Assembly: GCA_947311845.1 (NCBI GenBank)
Contig: CAMZMU010000012.1
Location: forward strand, 7,359,734-7,423,733
DNA: 64,000 nt
Reading direction: 5' to 3'
DNA from: Poa pratensis
Lineage: Eukaryota > Streptophyta > Magnoliopsida > Poales > Poaceae
Positions 58,301 through 64,000 of the stretch are shown here, one piece after another. Numbering within the stretch: position 1 is the first letter of the stretch; the number at the start of each line of letters is the position of its first letter. The notes below the pieces were generated by a model. It did not search any database. It had not been told where the DNA came from and worked only from the letters and a program-made list of their open reading frames with translations. The translations under genes were made by a program, and so were the position numbers.

Positions 58301-60467
58301 ATATTTAATGGTTAACCCAAATAACTTAGGACCAATTTTGTTAGATCACATTTAGTCATGTTTAGTCACCCCTAAAAGTATTTAATTTTAGGATGAACAG
58401 AAGTTAATTGGTAGCCTAAACTTGATTATTAAGTCACTGGATTCAAACATTTGTGTAGGGAGTTTGGTAACTCCAATTGATCCAAACTAAATTGGGTTGT
58501 CTTCTACACATCAGTAGCTTTTGGCAGAATTTTAGTTTGTATTTTTGTGACCAACAGAACTCAAGTTGTGCAATTAAACATGTTCCACAAGTTTCTGCCA
58601 TAATTTTGAACATAATTAAATGATGTTTAATTCAATTATTTTGAAACCAAATTGTATGGTTTGATGTGTGTGCAGTAGCTATTTGTGATGTTTATGATTG
58701 ATATGTTGTGATGCTTGCTTGAGTAGTTTAGTAATTGTTTGCATTGCTTGTTTGACGTTTAGACGAGAACGTTGCCGAAGTCTACGAGGAGGGGGAATAC
58801 CTTGATCAGCAAGCACAAGAACCTGAGAACTTTGCCGAGCAAGGCAAGCTACTTCACTGAGCTTGCATTTACATACATCTATTTTATCACATGAGTTATT
58901 CAAAAGTATCAATGATTTTGAAAACCTTTTTACAAGTACATGAAAACTATTTTGCCACCTATGTAGAAGTATGAGATAGTTGATATAAAATTATAGGATG
59001 GGAAAATAAATGTTGTTTACTCAAAACTCCTTTGAAATACTTGTGTGGTTATGGAATACCGAGATGTCGGTGTTGAAGTGGAGAAATGGAAAAAAGGGAA
59101 TGTTTATGAAAAGTGCACAGTGTCCTAGTACTATGACAACCAATCTTAATCTGTGCGACCACATTTACCCCCATATGGGAACGGGGCTTAGTCATATAAT
59201 TTGCTCTTATTAGTATGGGATACCTCATCGACGGAGATGACTCCGTTATGCATGAGGGGATGGTTTGGAGAACTCCCCTGACCTGGGTCCTCGCTCAAAC
59301 TCTATGGAAAGATAAGGAGGAGGATTGAAGACTTCATAAATGTGGTCGCCGGGAAAAACATATGAGTCCTCACACTTAGGGTTGCCGACGGGGACCGGAC
59401 TGAGTGTTGGTGGGAACTATCATATGGGTAGGATCCTATACTAGCATGAGCAAAGGAGAGGCTAGGGTCGGTGGCTCAACTTCGCATACACCTTGTATGG
59501 CGGGACGTGGCTGACACGATGAGTTACCGGATGGATGTGGGATAAAAGCGTGCTACCTCTGCCGAGGGTCAAAACTATTCGAATAGCCGAGTCCTCGGAT
59601 ATGGACAATTGGGAGGCTGTCCTAAGATCATGTGCAAGTTTTTGGAAAAACTTTTAAGTTTAAAAGAAATGGAAATGGTGATGGTGTTATACAACTATAC
59701 CAAATGGAGTGGTATGAGTTGTTGGAATAAATGGACCATGGTGAGCCATGGTCATGAAAAGGAGGTGTTTTTGGAGAAACAAATGAGATGGTGAATTCTT
59801 TTAAAGATAGTTATAAAATTCTTCATACCTTTTTCAATAAAGATATAGAGATGTTTTAAATAAATAAAAGTTGTAAGTTAAAATAAGACTAGTGCATACT
59901 CATGTTGGGGTAGTTTGCGAGTACATTCAAATGTACTCATATTGGTTTCGTCCCTGGCTATTGTCCTAGCCAGACTACGAGGAGGAGCACTACGCCGAGC
60001 AGGAGTATGGTGACTTCTACGCAAACTAAGGATCTCCACAAGTCAGCTGCCTGTCGGGTCGTCATCGTTAGAATATGATGTCTACTACGCCGTAGCTTCC
60101 GCTGATATTTTGGTTTGGCCCATGAAGGCACCTATGTAAGACTTGGTCTAAATGACCATTTATGTAAGACTTTTTATTCGGTATTGTAATGGATGTAAAC
60201 TTTGGTATCCAATTCGGATTATGTGCAACGACAGACTGATCACGGGATCGTTGTATTAAGCATAATCGGGTATTTCGGACAGCTAGTCCGGGGTACCCAC
60301 AGAGACGACGGTTGTCCGAACGCCAAATTTGTAGGGGGGGGGGGGAGAGAGATGATGACGTACAACATCTCATGGGGGGAGGAGGATGATGCTGTCGATT
60401 CTCGCTGAAGGCTCTTGTTGTTTTGGCTCGCCCCTGTCCGCTTGTTTGCCGCCTCGTCCTGCATCAT
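55355..60467 (-). pseudogene. F-box/LRR/FBD protein pseudogene, split by element B
   Basis: The minus-strand start is MMQDEAANKRTGASQ at 60467. The F-box is then read over shifted frames as EMLYVIISL and GVRTTVVS. After element B it continues WRSLWRSAPINLTADGLL and RLVSKMLAGHLVPASS. Leucine-rich stretches follow (LLLPLLKRLYLDDFCISK, LVIDAPLLERFSVVD) to a splice donor CAG|GTAC at about 55995. Downstream exons read LKVLALQSVGPKLDEVLGFL (about 55880-55820) and the FBD-type stretch QIECLDLNLTKITFSDYCGT. The C-terminus reads VHDLSVADPYAEAFNW, with a stop at 55355. Such proteins are substrate receptors of SCF ubiquitin ligases. Defects are a 12-base C run in the F-box, a frameshift before RSLWR, another near 56260, and an in-frame TAA at 55579-55581. 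Confidence 0.8.
56690..60301. mobile_element. TG...CA element B (3.6 kb), probable solo LTR, in the F-box pseudogene
   Basis: Starts TGTAACATCCCAAAA and ends AGTCCGGGGTACCCACA with a 5-bp duplication GAGAC (56685-56689, 60302-60306). It shares its end sequences and internal layout with element A. Both have a GC-rich block (57200-58020), a long AT-rich stretch, and exon-like acidic coding bits (EVYEEGEYLDQQAQEPENF near 58770; YEEEHYAEQEYGDFYAN before a TAA near 60028). Both also have a conserved stretch, here ACTATTCGAATAGCCGAGTC near 59572. No retroviral protein is seen. The GC-rich block has ORFs of up to 176 residues in several overlapping frames, none convincing. Confidence 0.75.
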
Positions 60468-60888
60468 AGCCAGCAGCGGTTTTCTCTAGGCGACGGTGGA
60501 ATGGGGGCTGGCATCCGTCCCCACCTTAAGCTTTAAGCGGTCCCACTGGTCAGGCCACAGCCAATTAACGGTCAAACGAGGGAAACGGCCGCTTGGCCAT
60601 CCACGAGTCTCGAAAGTGCAAAGTGGGGCAAAACTGAAAAAAACTAAGCGAGTAGGGTAAAACTGAGGAAAACTAAGCGAAGTGGGGCACAAAAATAAAA
60701 AGCCCTATAAAGAAATATATAGGAGTGTTTTCGCAAAAGAATGGCACCACGTGTCTGCGACTAAAATTATTTGGGACTTGTTTTGCACCGTATGAAAGTT
60801 TTAAAACTGCCTGACCCCATTTTACAAGTAGTGAGACTAGATTACACATCATCGACATCTGGGACTCCATGTATTTTAGCTCTTTCAA
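60468..60888. other. Upstream region of the F-box pseudogene
   Basis: Contains a short tandem repeat at 60622-60690 and otherwise nothing I recognise. Confidence 0.4.
60622..60690. repeat. Short tandem repeat, about 30-bp unit
   Basis: Two units beginning AGTGGGGCAAAACTGA and AGTAGGGTAAAACTGA and ending AAAACTAAGCG, plus a partial third. Confidence 0.75.
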
Positions 60889-60903
60889 GTCCATAGTGGT
60901 CTT

Positions 60904-61185
60904 TATTTTGCGAAAAACAATACAACGCAGACGCTCATATACACGTGCACACACTCACCCCCTATGAACACACACGCACAACCGACAGTCGGGTCTTGAG
61001 ATTGATGAAGTCACCACATGGGCCTCGCCGTCGACCCTCCCACTGAAAAATATTTCATCTAAATGAGAAACACCAATGTCAAGTCTGAGATTTGAACTCT
61101 GGTGTACTGGGTATACAACTACCCTCCTAAACATTCTACCACAGACAATCCACCCTCCTAACCATGCTACCACACAGGTTCTCAT
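60904..61185 (-). mobile_element. SINE-like element, tRNA-derived
   Basis: Flanked by a perfect 15-bp duplication GTCCATAGTGGTCTT (60889-60903, 61186-61200). On the minus strand the head contains two tandem GTGGTAG(C/A)ATG(G/T)TTAGGAGG stretches resembling an RNA polymerase III A box, then AGTTCAAATCTC resembling a B box. The tail end is T-rich. Its 282 bp, long duplication and lack of coding fit a SINE. Similar sequences are common in wheat-group genomes by recollection. Confidence 0.65.
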
Positions 61186-61218
61186 GTCCATAGTGGTCTT
61201 CTACTCTTATTTAGTCGG

Positions 61219-61309
61219 GCAAACAATCTTTTTAATCGACGCACTAAATTCTTCGTATGAGGCTGCAAACAATCTTTTTAATCGACGCACTAAATTCTTC
61301 GTATGAGGC
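61219..61309. repeat. 46-bp tandem duplication
   Basis: Two identical copies beginning GCAAACAATCTTTTTAATCG, 61219-61264 and 61265-61309 (the last base of copy two differs in context). Confidence 0.85.
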
Positions 61310-64000
61310 AAGGCATTGCACTTCTTGCTCGTAGTCAGCGGAATAGGATCTGCTGCTATCAAAAAAAACTAGCAGGGTGGCCCGCGCATTTACGCGGCTA
61401 GACATTCTATGGAAGTTAGACACTTTATGGATGTTATATGTTGCTGCAAAAGTTTAAATTTCGAAAAAATATCTGATATTTATATATATGCTTGATCATT
61501 TTAAAATATTTTATTTTATGTAACCCGCTTACTTGCATGGCTAGATTTTGAGGAACCTTGAATAGTTTCCTCACAATTATCGGAATTCGAGTAAGGCTTA
61601 AACATCCTTTCCATTTTTATTTATTTTCACTTGCGTCCGACAAACTTTTGTGCTTATTCCTTTATTTTTTTCTATATTCGTCCTTGTTTTTCTTCATGTC
61701 CTCGTCTTTACATTCACAAATTAGAAGTCACATTTTGACTATTCTTATAGTGATTGGATGTTACTTTCATCTAGCCGCAATTTTTCGATTAACATTGTTT
61801 CTACATACATCTGCGTACCCAATTTTCTTAGCTCACTATGGTTAATTTTTTTCAAAAAAAATCATACATATATTTTATTAAACCTTTTTCTCTCAGTTCT
61901 TTATTCAGTATACATGTTCTTGGTCCACCTGGTAAAATACCTTTGTCAATAGTCCGACCACTGTAAGACACATGCCAGCCACACTCATCTCTACATCTCT
62001 CTATCTTGTGAAAAGCAGTAGAAAAAATCCCCTTTCTATTCTTGCCTCAGAAAAGTTAAAAAATCCCCTTTCTATTCTCTACCATTTAATCCATTGGGTT
62101 TCCTGTCCATCCCCAAAGCTCGCCAGGCCATTCTCTTGCAGGCGTGCTTGACCCAGGCGTTGATGGCCAGTTGACCCTCGCAGATTGGGTTTTCCACCGG
62201 CGAGATGATTTGGGAATGTAGGAGAAGCCTTGCAGTTTTGGTCGCCTGTGTGTAGGTGCACGGCGGCCCGCAGCTCGGCCAGCGACGCATGTAGCGTCCG
62301 CGCTGCCGGCCGGTCGATCTGCAGAGGGCACAACTATTTCAAACCGAACTGAGCGGATCTAATTTCAGCAGGAATGTTAGTGTTATTCTTCCTCCTCTTT
62401 GTTTCAAATTTCCACATTTTTACAATTGATAATTTTAGATTATTTTTGCCATACAATTAGTTTTATTTTATCCAAGCATTATTCTTGTAAATACACATTT
62501 GAAGATAAATCACGGTCGACAATCTATTTCTCTCTTGTGAAAAGCATTGTAGTAAAATACCTGTTCTCTTCTCTTTGACGTCTGTCGACTGTGTCCACTC
62601 CATTGACTGTACTCAGTAAAATCCCACCTCTGCAATAAATAGAACTGACTTTATCTGGTGTACTAAACAAAACTGGGAAATCTTATAATTCCACAGTTTG
62701 ACATTTAGATGTCATCTAATTCCAATATTTCACTTCTTATAGCATCGGGACATCAGATCAAAAAAATATACAACAAAAGCATTCCTTTCGAGTAACTACT
62801 AACCGGCAAATATCAAGCTGCATAATGAGCTTAACAGCCATGAATGCAACAACAAAATTGCAGACTTGCACTGTCCATGATTTCTGTCAATTACCTTTTG
62901 TACAATGGACTGATGACCAAGGACTTGCAGGCTGCGGCTAAAAATCATAGTGGGGAGAAAGCAAAAGAATGCAACCTTCTCCCTACAAAATTAACTCGGT
63001 ATTGAAATGCTGAAGACTGTGAGGCCTAAGTGAGAACGTGCACCAGAGAAAGAGATGGGACTGATTCTTGTAGCCCCGTGCGCAGTCATCCTAAGTAAAT
63101 CCAATTTTTTTAAAAAATCACAAAGGTAGAGAAAACATCAGTGCTTTGTGTGCTTGCTACTTGCTGCGTTTTTTTGGCATCCAAGTGTTTATCATATTAA
63201 CAACTCACGATGAAGTCATAGTCTGTTCTTAAAACTCAGGATCTCCAAGTATTTAAAACTTCCTCCAGCTCTCTATATTCCATCAGAAAGATCCCTATCT
63301 TGATAACGATTTCAGAATAAATATAGACTTAACCTTTCGATTTTTAGATTTTCATTTGATTTTGTTATGGTGTGCGTGCATCTGTGATGTCCCAATTTGG
63401 GTTTCTAAAAGAATAATATGTATTATATATAACCTTTCAAAAATATATAACCCATTGGCACTTGACATGTAACAATATGCATTTCGGATTCCATCACATA
63501 ATTGAAAACCAATCGTATATTTTAGGACCGACATGATTTGTCCCAACGGTAGAGACATCCTAAATTTTATTTTCCATTCAGTATGTACATCCCTACTGCC
63601 AGAGTCAGGCAACTCAACAACATTGCGTCAAGTCAAGCTAGTAGCACTAAAAAATATTCATGGGTTTCCAGATGTGCACCAAATGACATCAGAGATTTCT
63701 GGCCCCAAGAGAATATGATTATATATTTTTCTGGGATATCCTTTAGGATGCAACCTTTTTAAATCAAAACTTAATATCCTCGCATGCTTTTGTTTGATGG
63801 ACTTTTCTTTCTTTCAGATAAATATCAAGCTATATTTTTGGAGAGGATGGTTCTGAACTAATCAGAGGTAAACTACTATCTAATCAAGCATTCAATAAAA
63901 TAAAGTTATTCAAATTTCTGTAGGAACGACCCTTGATAAGCAAACGTGGATAACTGAAATTCATTACCTTTTTTTGCATGGGAAAGAATATTAAAATCAC
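61310..64000. other. Mostly AT-rich intergenic DNA
   Basis: It starts with GCAGGGTGGCCCGCGCATTT near 61370, which looks like a transposon end with no visible partner. It includes a repeated 21-bp block AAAAATCCCCTTTCTATTCT (62022, 62057) and a GC-rich fragment at 62080-62340. No complete gene is recognised. Confidence 0.4.
62090..62340 (-). other. GC-rich exon-like fragment
   Basis: On the minus strand an acceptor-like CTCTGCAG precedes IDRPAARTLHASLAELRAAV, with an open frame of about 80 residues in AT-rich surroundings. I do not recognise the protein. It may be an exon captured by a transposon or the remains of a gene. Confidence 0.3.

Overview
This window is a piece of a large, transposon-filled grass nuclear genome, most probably a Triticeae grass (wheat, Aegilops or barley relatives). 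The evidence is a plant chloroplast ClpC gene with introns, grass-type F-box/FBD coding sequence, and layered Athila- and Tat-lineage Gypsy elements, a LINE, a Harbinger element, Mutator-type elements, a Stowaway MITE and a SINE-like repeat. Most boundaries rest on target-site duplications (TSDs) read directly from the sequence. Family names are recognition by eye, not database matches.

Left part (1-25 kb). Positions 1-6706 hold a minus-strand Athila-like Gypsy element, cut by the window edge, with a 384-bp MITE inside its 5' LTR. It interrupts a Tat-lineage Gypsy remnant (6707-9301) that keeps an antisense ORF and a 3' LTR. After an unclassified segment rich in TTACATC-like motifs (9302-11094, resuming at 24183) comes a complete Tat-lineage Gypsy element (11095-24177, TSD TAGTA). 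It has a decayed gag-pol, a second RNase H and a long antisense ORF.

Centre (25-34 kb). The only clear host gene of known function is clpC (28563-33697, + strand, 9 coding exons). It encodes the chloroplast Hsp100 chaperone subunit of the Clp protease. As written it has two one-base frameshifts, each a GGG read as GG. A Harbinger-like element (25013-27742, TSD TAA), itself carrying a Mutator-like element (26492-27713, TSD TCTGCTAGC), ends about 35 bp upstream of the clpC TATA-like box. A LINE begins about 400 bp downstream of the clpC stop.

Right part (34-64 kb). A full-length but mutated LINE on the minus strand (34101-53361, 12-bp TSD TCAGTCTTAGAT) is split by two later insertions. One is a very young, non-autonomous Athila-like element (37569-45703, TSD TTTAC, LTRs differing by about two substitutions). 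The other is a TG...CA element of 3.35 kb with TSD AAGCG (47234-50582) that looks like a solo LTR. A second, diverged member of that family (56690-60301, TSD GAGAC) splits an F-box/FBD pseudogene (55355-60467, minus strand). A SINE-like element (60904-61185, 15-bp TSD) follows; the last 2.7 kb is mostly unannotated AT-rich DNA.

The relative order of insertions can be read from nesting: the Athila element is younger than the LINE, the MULE is younger than the Harbinger, and the MITE is younger than the left Athila LTR. No tRNA, rRNA, CRISPR or prokaryotic signals were seen.
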